A model generated the notes under the pieces. The model was not told where the DNA came from. It saw only the letters and a program-made list of their open reading frames with translations, and searched no databases. A DNA stretch of 36,492 nt from Pseudomonadota bacterium (GTDB lineage Bacteria > Pseudomonadota > Alphaproteobacteria > Rhodobacterales > Rhodobacteraceae), in NCBI GenBank assembly GCA_027592105.1, contig JAQCLA010000003.1:1-36492 (forward strand). The letters are read 5' to 3'. Numbering within the stretch: position 1 is the stretch's first letter; every line of letters starts with the position of its first letter. A program made the translations under genes and the position numbers. This document shows, one piece after another, positions 19,408 through 28,405 of the stretch.

Positions 19408-20574
19408 ATGGCTGGCAATAGTGGCGGACCCTGGGGCGGTGGTGGCTCCGGTGGCGGTGACAATCGCGGCGGGAATGGATCGAATGGGCGTCCGCCGCGT
19501 GGCGGCGATCAGCAGATCCCCGAACTCGACGAGATCGTGCGCAAGGGGCAAGAACAGCTGCGCGTCTTGATGGGCGGGCGCGGTGGTCGCGGCGGTAGTG
19601 GTGGCACGGGCGGCGGCGATTTGCCGGTCAGCCCGCGCACGATCTGGGCCTTGGGCCTTGTCGCTGTGATCGGGCTTTGGCTTTACAACTCGGTCTATAC
19701 CGTGCGCCCGGAAGAACAGTCTGTTGAATTGTTCTTGGGTGAGTTTTCCTCCATCGGCTCGCCCGGTTTGAATTTCGCGCCTTGGCCGGTCGTCACAGCC
19801 GAAGTGGTCAATGTCACCTCCGAGCGGACCGAGAATGTTGGTGATATCGTCGCCAACCGTGTCGGCGGATCGAGCGGGCTGATGCTGACCACGGATGCCA
19901 ATATCGTCGATATCGATTTTCAGGTCGTCTGGAACATCAATGATCCGGCGAAATTCCTGTTCAACCTGCGTGATGGCGCCGCCACCGTGCGCGCCGTGGC
20001 CGAATCGACCATGCGCGAGATCATCGCGCGCACCGAGCTGGCCCCGATCCTCAACCGTGATCGTGGCCTGATCGCCGATGGCGCGCGCGAGGGCATCCAA
20101 TCGACGCTGGATGGCTATGATGCGGGCATCACCGTTGTCCGTGTGAACCTTGATCGGGCCGATCCGCCCGCCGAGGTGATTGACGCTTTCCGCGAAGTGC
20201 AAGCCGCCGAGCAGGAGCGTGATCGTCTGGAACGCCAAGCCGATGCCTATGCCAACCGGGTTCTCGCAGGCGCGCGCGGTGAAGCCGCGCAAGTTCTCGA
20301 ACAGGCCGAAGCCTATCGCGCGCAGGTCGTCAACGAGGCCGAGGGTGAAGCGAGCCGCTTCCTCGCCGTTCTCGACGAGTATCGCGGCGCCCCCGATGTG
20401 ACCCGTCGCCGTCTTTACCTTGAGACAATGGAGCGGGTTCTGGGCGATGTGGATCTGGTGATCCTCGACGCGCAAGGCGGTGCAGGCGGGCAAGGCGTCG
20501 TGCCTTATCTGCCGCTCAATGATCTGCGCCGCAGTACCACCGGAACCGCAACCATCACCGGGAGTAGCAACTGA
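19408..20574 (+). CDS. hflK: FtsH protease modulator HflK
   Basis: Gly-rich N-terminus, single TM, SPFH/Band 7 domain; followed directly by hflC. Confidence 0.95.
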   Translation: MAGNSGGPWGGGGSGGGDNRGGNGSNGRPPRGGDQQIPELDEIVRKGQEQLRVLMGGRGGRGGSGGTGGGDLPVSPRTIWALGLVAVIGLWLYNSVYTVRPEEQSVELFLGEFSSIGSPGLNFAPWPVVTAEVVNVTSERTENVGDIVANRVGGSSGLMLTTDANIVDIDFQVVWNINDPAKFLFNLRDGAATVRAVAESTMREIIARTELAPILNRDRGLIADGAREGIQSTLDGYDAGITVVRVNLDRADPPAEVIDAFREVQAAEQERDRLERQADAYANRVLAGARGEAAQVLEQAEAYRAQVVNEAEGEASRFLAVLDEYRGAPDVTRRRLYLETMERVLGDVDLVILDAQGGAGGQGVVPYLPLNDLRRSTTGTATITGSSN

Positions 20575-21467
20575 TGCGCCGTTTGACATATCTCATTCCC
20601 GCCGCGGTCTTGGTGATCTCGGTGGCTCTCAGCGCGATCTTCGTGGTCGATGAGCGTGAAAAGGCGCTGGTCCTGCAATTCGGCCAAATCCGTCAGGTGG
20701 TCGAAGAGCCGGGTTTGAACTTCAAAATCCCCTTTATCCAAGATGTGGTCTATTACGACGCGCGGATCTTGGCGCTTGATACCGATACGATCGAGGTCAC
20801 ACCTTCCGATGATCGTCGCCTCGTGGTCGATGCTTTTGCGCGTTACCGGATCGCCGATGTCGTGCGGTTCCGCCAAGCAGTGGGCGTTGGTGGCCTGCGC
20901 GCGGCCGAAGATCGTCTGTCCTCGATCCTGAACGCGCAGATCCGCGAAACGCTGGGTGCCGATCAGGTGACGTCGGACACGATCTTGTCGCCGGGTCGGG
21001 CCATGTTGGCCGAGCGGATTCGCGACGGCGCGCGCACCAGCGCGCTGGCCCTTGGCATCGACATTCTCGATGTGCGGCTCAAGCAGACGAACCTGCCGGT
21101 TCAAAACCTTGAGGCGACCTATGCAAGGATGCGCGCCGAGCGTGAACGCGAAGCCGCCGATGAGATCGCGCGCGGTGAAGAAGCCGCGCAGCGCGTGCGC
21201 GCCCAAGCGGATCGGACCGTGGTCGAGCTTGTCTCGGACGCACGCCGCGAAGCCGATATCGCGCGCGGTGAAGCCGATGCACAGCGTAACAGCGTCTTTG
21301 CCGCCGCCTTTGGGCAAGATCCCGATTTCTTCGAATTCTACCGCTCGATGACCGCCTATGAGCGGGCCTTGATGGGGCAGAATTCGACCATGGTGATCTC
21401 GCCCGACAGTGAATTCTTCGAGTTTCTCGGGAATTCCGGCGCGGCTGTGCCTGCACCCTTCCAGTAA
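20574..21467 (+). CDS. hflC: protease modulator HflC
   Basis: MRRLTYLIPAAVLVISVALSAIFVVDEREKALVLQFGQIRQVVEEPGLNFKIPFIQ; TGATG overlap with hflK. Confidence 0.95.
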   Translation: MRRLTYLIPAAVLVISVALSAIFVVDEREKALVLQFGQIRQVVEEPGLNFKIPFIQDVVYYDARILALDTDTIEVTPSDDRRLVVDAFARYRIADVVRFRQAVGVGGLRAAEDRLSSILNAQIRETLGADQVTSDTILSPGRAMLAERIRDGARTSALALGIDILDVRLKQTNLPVQNLEATYARMRAEREREAADEIARGEEAAQRVRAQADRTVVELVSDARREADIARGEADAQRNSVFAAAFGQDPDFFEFYRSMTAYERALMGQNSTMVISPDSEFFEFLGNSGAAVPAPFQ

Positions 21468-21479
21468 GGGACGCTGTCG

Positions 21480-21677
21480 ATGGGCCTGATGCTTTTGCTG
21501 GGGCTCGGCATGGTGCTTGTGATCGAGGGGCTGGTGTTCGCACTGGCCCCTTCGCGTTTGGATGAGTTGCTGCGGCTGATGAACCAGATCCCGGTCGAGA
21601 CGCGCCGCCTGATCGGTTTAGCGGCGATGACGCTGGGGGCGGTGTTGATTTCTTGGGCGGTCAGCTTGGGGCTTTAA
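21480..21677 (+). CDS. DUF2065 family small membrane protein
   Basis: MGLMLLLGLGMVLVIEGLVFALAPSRLDELLRLMNQIPVETRRLIGLAAMTLGAVLISWAV. Confidence 0.85.
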   Translation: MGLMLLLGLGMVLVIEGLVFALAPSRLDELLRLMNQIPVETRRLIGLAAMTLGAVLISWAVSLGL

Positions 21678-21682
21678 CGGCG

Positions 21683-21784
21683 ATGGATGACCCTTTGCAC
21701 CGCAAAATCAAGGTGCCGCGTCACGACGATGTGACAGGGAGATACGCGCAATCTGGGCCGATGGGATTGATCCCAGAGAATTAG
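21683..21784 (+). CDS. candidate small protein, 33 aa, between DUF2065 and degP
   Basis: Read by hand, absent from supplied ORF track: ATG 21683, TAG 21782; MDDPLHRKIKVPRHDDVTGRYAQSGPMGLIPEN. Confidence 0.35.
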   Translation: MDDPLHRKIKVPRHDDVTGRYAQSGPMGLIPEN

Positions 21785-21847
21785 GCCCAAATATGTGCAG
21801 TGGGTGCGCAGCCCTTGCGCCCCTTATGGCTTGGACAGGAGGAAAAC

Positions 21848-23362
21848 GTGACGATCTTGCAAGCCCGAATGCTCACACCGCGCCGCGACAACGCGGTCAT
21901 GGCTCGAACCCAAACAGGCCCCGCGCGCCAGCGCTTGGCGCTCGCTGCATTGGTCAGCGTGGTCTTGGTGATGACGATGCTGATCGCCATCACACCCGCG
22001 CGCGCGCAATCCGCGCCCCCCGCGACCTTCGCCGATCTTGTCGATCAGGTGGGCGATGCGGTGGTCAACATCACCACCTCATCCATCGTGGCCAGCCGCC
22101 AAGGCCCCGGGCCGGTGGTTCCCGAAGGTTCTCCCTTGGAGGATTTCTTCAACGATTTCCTTGACCGGCAAAGCCCCGAGCGCGGGCCGCGCCGCAGCCA
22201 AGCGCTGGGCTCGGGCTTCGTGATCTCGGAGGATGGCTATATCGTGACGAATAATCACGTCATCGAAGGCGCCGATGAGATCACCATCGAGTTTCGCGCG
22301 GGCTTCACCCTCGAGGCGGAATTGGTCGGCACCGACCCGAACACCGATATCGCCGTGCTCAAGGTCACGGCCGATGCGCCGCTGCCTTTCGTCGATTTCG
22401 GCGATAGCACCGCGATGCGGGTCGGTGACTGGGTCATGGCGATGGGCAACCCCTTGGGACAGGGCTTTTCGGTGTCGGTGGGCATCGTCTCGGCCGCCGG
22501 GCGCGCGTTGTCGGGCAGCTATGACGACTACATCCAGACCGACGCCGCGATCAACCGCGGCAATTCCGGCGGCCCGCTGTTCAACATGGCAGGCGAGGTC
22601 ATCGGCGTGAACACCGCGATCTTGTCGCCCACGGGTGGCTCGATCGGGATCGGCTTTGCCATGTCTTCGGCCGTGGTGACCAATGTGGTCGCACAGCTGC
22701 GCGAATTCGGCGAGACACGGCGCGGCTGGCTTGGTGTGCGTATCCAAGATGTCACCCCGGAACTGGCCGATGGGCTGGGCTTGGCCGAGGCGCGCGGCGC
22801 TTTGGTCACCGATGTTCCCGAAGGCCCCGCCCGCGATGGTGGGATGGAAGTGGGTGATGTGATCCTCACCTTCGACGGAGAGCCGATCGGCGACACGCGC
22901 GAATTGGTGCGTATCGTGGGCGAGCGCGCCGAAGGCCAAACCGTGCCGGTCGAAGTGGTGCGCGAAGGCGCGGCCGAGATCCTTGCCGTCACCCTTGGTC
23001 GTCGTGAAACCGCCGAAGGCGTTGCTGCCGCGACCCCCGATGCGCAGGTCACGCCGCCTGCACCCACCCAAGTTCTGGGCATGACGCTTGCGCCGCTGAC
23101 CGACGAGCTGCGTAGCCAGCTTGGCCTTGCGCCGGGTGCGGCGGGGCTGGTGATCGAAGCGGTCGATCCCGCCTCGGATGCGGCTACCAAGGGCTTGGCG
23201 GCCGGCGATGTGATCACCGAGGTGGCCCAGCAACCCGTCAGCGATGTGGCGAGTTTTCAAGCCAGCGTGCAGACAGCGACGGAGAATGGTCAGAAATCGG
23301 TGCTGCTGTTGATCCGGCGTGCGGGTAACCCCCGCTTTGTCGCGCTAAGCCTTGCCGACTGA
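21848..23362 (+). CDS. degP: Do-family serine endopeptidase (DegP/HtrA-like) with two PDZ domains
   Basis: GTG start at 21848 after AGGAGG; LGSGFVISEDGYIVTNNHVIEGADEI; DAAINRGNSGGPLFN; two PDZ-like regions. Confidence 0.93.
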   Translation: MTILQARMLTPRRDNAVMARTQTGPARQRLALAALVSVVLVMTMLIAITPARAQSAPPATFADLVDQVGDAVVNITTSSIVASRQGPGPVVPEGSPLEDFFNDFLDRQSPERGPRRSQALGSGFVISEDGYIVTNNHVIEGADEITIEFRAGFTLEAELVGTDPNTDIAVLKVTADAPLPFVDFGDSTAMRVGDWVMAMGNPLGQGFSVSVGIVSAAGRALSGSYDDYIQTDAAINRGNSGGPLFNMAGEVIGVNTAILSPTGGSIGIGFAMSSAVVTNVVAQLREFGETRRGWLGVRIQDVTPELADGLGLAEARGALVTDVPEGPARDGGMEVGDVILTFDGEPIGDTRELVRIVGERAEGQTVPVEVVREGAAEILAVTLGRRETAEGVAAATPDAQVTPPAPTQVLGMTLAPLTDELRSQLGLAPGAAGLVIEAVDPASDAATKGLAAGDVITEVAQQPVSDVASFQASVQTATENGQKSVLLLIRRAGNPRFVALSLAD

Positions 23363-23383
23363 CAAGGGCGCGCTTGCCCATCC

Positions 23384-23415
23384 AAACCCCCGGGCCTTGG
23401 TCCGGGGTTTTTTTT
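23384..23415 (+). terminator. rho-independent terminator downstream of degP
   Basis: AAACCCCCGG-GCCTTGG-TCCGGGGTTTTTTTT. Confidence 0.92.
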
Positions 23416-23438
23416 GTGGCCCGCAAGCGCCGGCGCAT

Positions 23439-23999
23439 TTAGCCGGTTTCGCCACCCGCAGCCAGCGCGGGGTCCCATAGCGCCAAGCCAAGCTGTTGGG
23501 CCGCGGCCAGTGACAAGATCTCACTATCCAGGCCTTGTGGTGCTTGAAACGCGCGGATCGCGCGCGATGTGCGGCGGTTCATCTCGCCCGTGATAGGCCC
23601 GCCATAATGCCCGCGCGCGCTGAGCGCGCGTTGCAGCGAGGCGATGAAATCGCGATCACCCGCTTCCAAGGCGCAAGGCACTTCGAACCATAATTCGCGC
23701 CGCTCGGTCACGATACGCTGATGGGTTTCGGTCACGAAGATTGCGGGTTCGCGCAGGCTGCCATCGGTATCGATCTGCGGTGGTTGAAGCATCACCTGTT
23801 CGGTCACGGTCTCGATCACCGCCGGGGTGGATTTGCGGCCATAACAGGCCAGCGGGTCGGCATCGGGTGGCCCTGCACCGCGCAAGACCTCGACCGCCCC
23901 TTCGCCCGCGATCAGCGGATTGGCAAAAGCATCGCGATCGGCCGCGGGCATGCAGGCGGCAAGGGCCAGAAGCCCGGGGCAAAGAATGGTCAGGCGCAT
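23439..23999 (-). CDS. lipoprotein with peptidoglycan-binding-like domain
   Basis: MRLTILCPGLLALAAC lipobox; FIASLQRALSARGHYGGPITGEMNRRTSRAIRAFQAPQGLDSEILSLAAAQQLGL (PG_binding_1-like). Confidence 0.8.
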   Translation of the reverse strand: MRLTILCPGLLALAACMPAADRDAFANPLIAGEGAVEVLRGAGPPDADPLACYGRKSTPAVIETVTEQVMLQPPQIDTDGSLREPAIFVTETHQRIVTERRELWFEVPCALEAGDRDFIASLQRALSARGHYGGPITGEMNRRTSRAIRAFQAPQGLDSEILSLAAAQQLGLALWDPALAAGGETG

Positions 24000-24080
24000 G
24001 TGGTCTGCTGCTCGCTGCGCGGTTTTTATCTTGGCGCCAAAGATAACCTGTTTGTGGCGATCGTGAAAGCATTGGCTTTC

Positions 24081-24461
24081 TCAGGGTTGATCGGCGGCGC
24101 GTGCGGGTTCATGCAGCCGCACCAATTCATCAAGCAGTGCCGAGATATCCTCGACCTCATCGGCCACCACATGGGTGACACCAGATTGGCGCTGCAACCG
24201 GCCGGTCACCCGCAAAAGCCGCCCCGCGATCACCGCGCGGCGAAACCGCTGGTAGATCTTTTGCCAGACGATCACATTGCATACCCCGAACTCATCCTCG
24301 AGCGTGATGAAGATCACGCCTTTGGCCGTGCCGGGACGTTGGCGCACCAGCACAAGACCCGCCACCGCCACCCGCGCCCCTTCGGGCGGCAGGTGCAGCA
24401 TGTGATGGGGCAGGCACACGGGCGGGCGTGGCCAAGTGGGGGGATGAATTTGTGGCTCCAT
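24081..24461 (-). CDS. stand-alone DnaE2 C-terminal OB-fold segment (truncated error-prone polymerase remnant or mini-gene)
   Basis: [78 protein letters not shown] matches the C-terminal tail of DnaE2; no PHP, palm or finger domains in the window. Confidence 0.75.
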   Translation of the reverse strand: MEPQIHPPTWPRPPVCLPHHMLHLPPEGARVAVAGLVLVRQRPGTAKGVIFITLEDEFGVCNVIVWQKIYQRFRRAVIAGRLLRVTGRLQRQSGVTHVVADEVEDISALLDELVRLHEPARAADQP

Positions 24462-24463
24462 GA

Positions 24464-24478
24464 GAACAAAGATAGAAC
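24464..24478 (-). promoter_or_regulatory. LexA (SOS) box, alphaproteobacterial GTTC-N7-GTTC
   Basis: Minus strand GTTC-TATCTTT-GTTC (plus: GAACAAAGATAGAAC), ending 2 nt before the ATG of the DnaE2-like ORF. Confidence 0.8.
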
Positions 24479-24542
24479 ATTTATCTGTGACCACAAGCCC
24501 GGCAATTCGGGCTGGAAAGCAGCCCAAGGGCATATTACCTAA

Positions 24543-24914
<372 letters not shown>

Positions 24915-24920
24915 GCTTTG

Positions 24921-24950
24921 GGCGGGGTGCAGGCCCCGCCGTCATATTTC
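24921..24950 (+). terminator. hairpin terminator after ferredoxin gene
   Basis: GGCGGGG-TGCAGG-CCCCGCC followed by GTCATATTTC (weak T-tract). Confidence 0.6.
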
Positions 24951-25070
24951 CATCAATACCGATGCAGCGCTTGCTTGCCTGCGCCCCGCCGGGGTTGACT
25001 TCACCGGCGTGGCGCTGTGTATCGGCGCGACGCCCGAGACAGCCCAACTTACCCCAAGGGGACCGCCAAG

Positions 25071-26852
25071 ATGCACGCTTTTCGCAGCCATACCTGCGCC
25101 GCCCTGACCGCCGCCGAAGTGGGTCAGACAGTTCGCCTGTCGGGGTGGGTGCACCGCCGTCGCGATCACGGCGGGGTGATCTTCATCGACCTGCGCGACC
25201 ATTACGGCATCACGCAGGTGCTTTGCGATCCCGATAGCCCGGTGTTTGCCGAGGTCGAAAAGCTGCGCGCGGAATATTGCATCCGCATCGACGGGGTCGT
25301 GAAGGCGCGCGATGCCGCGCTGGTGAACACCAAGATCCCCACAGGCGAGATCGAAGTGTTTATCCGCGATGTCACGGTCTTGGGTGGCGTGACCGGCGAT
25401 CTGCCGTTGCAGGTGTTCGGCGATCAGGAATACCCCGAGGAAACGCGGCTGAAATACCGCTATCTCGACCTGCGTCGCGAGGCGATGCAGAGCAACATGA
25501 AGCTGCGCTCGGATGTGGTGGCGTCTTTGCGGCGGCGGATGTGGGATCTGGGGTTCCGCGAATACCAGACACCGATCATCACCGCCTCTTCGCCCGAGGG
25601 AGCGCGCGATTTTCTGGTCCCTTCGCGCCTGCACCCCGGCAAATTCTACGCCCTGCCGCAAGCGCCGCAGCAGTTCAAACAGCTGTTGATGGTTTCGGGC
25701 TTTGACCGCTATTTCCAGATCGCGCCTTGTTTCCGCGACGAAGATCCGCGCGCCGACCGCTCGCCCACGGATTTCTACCAGCTCGACCTCGAGATGTCCT
25801 TTGTCGAGCAAGAGGATGTGTTCCAGACCGTCGAGCCGGTGTTGACGGGTCTGTTCACCGAATTTGGGCAGGGCCGCCGCGTCGATCAGGATTGGCCGCG
25901 CATTTCCTATGCGGATGCGGCGCTGAAATACGGCACCGACAAGCCCGATCTGCGCAACCCCATCGAGATGCAGGTGGTCTCTGATCATTTCGCAGGTTCG
26001 GGTTTCGCGATTTTCGCGCGTATCCTGGAGCAAGAGGGCACGCAGGTGCGCGCCATCCCCGCGCCCGCGGGCGGGAGCCGCAAATTCTGCGACCGGATGA
26101 ATTCTTGGGCGCAGGGGCAAGGGCTGCCCGGCATGGGCTATATCTTCTGGCGCGACGCCGAGGATGGCAGCCTTGAGGCCGCGGGCCCCTTGGCCAAGAA
26201 CATCGGCCCCGAGCGGACCGAGGCGATCCGCCAGCAGCTTGGCCTCAAGGCGGGCGATGCGGCCTTCTTCCTCGCCGGAAAACCGGCTGAGTTCGAAGCC
26301 ATCGCAGGCCGTGCGCGCACCGCCATCGGGGAAGAGCTTGGCCTGATCGACCAATCCCGCTTTGCCTTCGCATGGATCGTCGATTTCCCGATGTATGAGC
26401 GCGACGAGGCGACGGGCAAGATCGACTTTTCGCACAACCCCTTTTCCATGCCGCAAGGCGGGATGGAGGCCTTTTCCGGCGATCCGCTGAAGGTGCTGGG
26501 CTATCAATATGATCTGGCCTGCAACGGCTACGAGGTCATTTCGGGGGCGATCCGCAACCACACGCCCGAGATCATGTTCAAGGCGTTTGAGCTGGCGGGC
26601 TATGGGCAAGACGAGGTGCGCAAGCGGTTCGGCGGCATGGTCAACGCCTTCCAATACGGCGCGCCGCCCCATGGTGGCTGTGCGGCGGGGATCGACCGGC
26701 TTGTGATGATCTTGGCCGGCACCTCGAATATTCGCGAGGTGATCTTGTTCCCGATGAACCAGCGCGCCGAGGATCTGATGATGGGCGCCCCCTCCGAGCC
26801 GCTCAGCGATCAGCTGATGGAGTTGGGGCTGCGCGTGATCCCGCGGGACTGA
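25071..26852 (+). CDS. aspS: aspartate--tRNA ligase
   Basis: [51 protein letters not shown]...; [46 protein letters not shown]. Confidence 0.97.
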   Translation: MHAFRSHTCAALTAAEVGQTVRLSGWVHRRRDHGGVIFIDLRDHYGITQVLCDPDSPVFAEVEKLRAEYCIRIDGVVKARDAALVNTKIPTGEIEVFIRDVTVLGGVTGDLPLQVFGDQEYPEETRLKYRYLDLRREAMQSNMKLRSDVVASLRRRMWDLGFREYQTPIITASSPEGARDFLVPSRLHPGKFYALPQAPQQFKQLLMVSGFDRYFQIAPCFRDEDPRADRSPTDFYQLDLEMSFVEQEDVFQTVEPVLTGLFTEFGQGRRVDQDWPRISYADAALKYGTDKPDLRNPIEMQVVSDHFAGSGFAIFARILEQEGTQVRAIPAPAGGSRKFCDRMNSWAQGQGLPGMGYIFWRDAEDGSLEAAGPLAKNIGPERTEAIRQQLGLKAGDAAFFLAGKPAEFEAIAGRARTAIGEELGLIDQSRFAFAWIVDFPMYERDEATGKIDFSHNPFSMPQGGMEAFSGDPLKVLGYQYDLACNGYEVISGAIRNHTPEIMFKAFELAGYGQDEVRKRFGGMVNAFQYGAPPHGGCAAGIDRLVMILAGTSNIREVILFPMNQRAEDLMMGAPSEPLSDQLMELGLRVIPRD

Positions 26853-26860
26853 AGCGCGCG

Positions 26861-27568
26861 CTACATCATCACGGCCATCGCTTGCACCCGCTGCGAAAGA
26901 AAGGCGCTGAGCGCGCGCCGCTCAGCTGTCGCCAGATGTTCGCCGATACGGGTGGCTTGCCCCTCCAGCGCCGTGTCGCGCGCACTGCGGGCGACACCCA
27001 GCAAGAACCGCCTGAGATAGCCTAGCGGCGGCTCATCCAGCGCCAAAAGGGCGATGGCATGGGTCAGATCCTCGCGAAAGGCGATCAGATCGGGTTCGAT
27101 CGTGCCATCATCTACCGGGCGTGGCATGCGGGCGCAGATTTCGGCCGGCAGATGCGACATGATCGCGTTTTGGAACTGCGCCAAGGATTCAATGGGTTTG
27201 GCCAAGAACCCATCGCCACCTGCCTTCATCACCGCCGCCTGTGCCATCGCACGATCGGCACCCGATGTGCCGAGCAAGACCGTCACACGCGGGCGCATCG
27301 CATCCATGCGCGTGATCAGGTCAAGCCCCGACCCATCGGGCAGGCCCAGATCGACGATGGCGATGGTCGGCCTGTAGACATGCAAATGCCGCTCGGCCGA
27401 ACCGATGCAATCGGCCCGCCTGATCCGCGCGCCTGAGCGCAGGCACATCAGCCTCACCGCCTCCGAGGCGTAGCGGCTATCTTCGACCACAAGCACGGTC
27501 AGCCCCAGAAAAGGCCGATCCGCCGTCGGCCTTGGCCGGTATTCAATCTCGATCAACGCGTCATTCAT
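26861..27568 (-). CDS. response regulator receiver-domain protein with non-DNA-binding C-terminal extension
   Basis: VLVVEDSRYASEAVRLMCLRSGA...IAIVDLGLPDGSGL...LLGTSGAD...GFLAKPIE: conserved REC acidic pair, phospho-Asp, Thr/Ser and Lys. Confidence 0.85.
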   Translation of the reverse strand: MNDALIEIEYRPRPTADRPFLGLTVLVVEDSRYASEAVRLMCLRSGARIRRADCIGSAERHLHVYRPTIAIVDLGLPDGSGLDLITRMDAMRPRVTVLLGTSGADRAMAQAAVMKAGGDGFLAKPIESLAQFQNAIMSHLPAEICARMPRPVDDGTIEPDLIAFREDLTHAIALLALDEPPLGYLRRFLLGVARSARDTALEGQATRIGEHLATAERRALSAFLSQRVQAMAVMM

Positions 27569-27719
27569 GCGACATACCCCACAAAACACCCGACTCGAAC
27601 CTGTGCCCAGTAGAGCGGCACAAGGTTGATGAAGCCTTAACACCCTGCGGCGTCAGACCGCTTGGCGGTGCGTCGCGCGGCGGGGCATATCAGGAGCCAC
27701 CACGTACCGGAGGATCGCT

Positions 27720-28124
27720 ATGATCGGACGCCTGAACCATGTCGCTATTGCCGTGCCCGATCTTGACGCGGCAGCGGCGCAGTATCGCGACACGCTGGGC
27801 GCCGAAGTTGGGCCGCCGCAAGATGAACCAGACCACGGCGTGACCGTGATCTTCATCACCTTGCCCAATACCAAGATCGAACTTCTGTATCCTTTGGGCG
27901 ATGCCTCGCCCATCAAGGGGTTTTTGGAAAAGAACCCCGCAGGCGGCATTCACCATATCTGTTACGAGGTCGATGATATCTTGGCCGCGCGCGATCGCCT
28001 GCTTGCGGCGGGCGCGCGTGTGCTTGGTACGGGCGAGCCCAAGATCGGCGCGCATGGCAAGCCTGTCTTGTTCCTGCACCCCAAGGATTTCACCGGCACC
28101 CTTGTCGAATTGGAGCAAGTCTGA
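27720..28124 (+). CDS. mce: methylmalonyl-CoA epimerase
   Basis: MIGRLNHVAIAVPDLDAAAAQYRDTLGAEV...GGIHHICYEVDDI (VOC fold); RBS GGAGG. Confidence 0.92.
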   Translation: MIGRLNHVAIAVPDLDAAAAQYRDTLGAEVGPPQDEPDHGVTVIFITLPNTKIELLYPLGDASPIKGFLEKNPAGGIHHICYEVDDILAARDRLLAAGARVLGTGEPKIGAHGKPVLFLHPKDFTGTLVELEQV

Positions 28125-28405
28125 TGGGCGTTGTCACTGGCCTCGTGCTTTATGCGATCATCTGGTTCATGACGCTGTTCATCGTGCTGCAGGTGGGCGT
28201 GACCAGCCAAACGGACGCGGGCGAGCGCGTTACCGGCACCCATGGCTCGGCCCCCGTCGATGCGCAGATCAAGCGTCGCTTCTTGATCACATCCGCCGTG
28301 GCGGCGGTGATCTGGGCGGTGATCGCGGCCATCATCTTGTCGGGTGTGGTTACGGTTGCGGATTTCGATCTTTATAGCCGCTTTGGCTTGGGCGGGTCGC
28401 GCTGA
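28124..28405 (+). CDS. DUF1467 family membrane protein
   Basis: MGVVTGLVLYAIIWFMTLFIVLQVGVTSQTDAGERVTGTHGSAPVDAQIKRRFLIT; 1-nt overlap with mce. Confidence 0.85.
   Translation: MGVVTGLVLYAIIWFMTLFIVLQVGVTSQTDAGERVTGTHGSAPVDAQIKRRFLITSAVAAVIWAVIAAIILSGVVTVADFDLYSRFGLGGSR

Noticed and set aside
24942-26672. 576-aa minus-strand ORF
   Set aside because: Antisense shadow of aspS.
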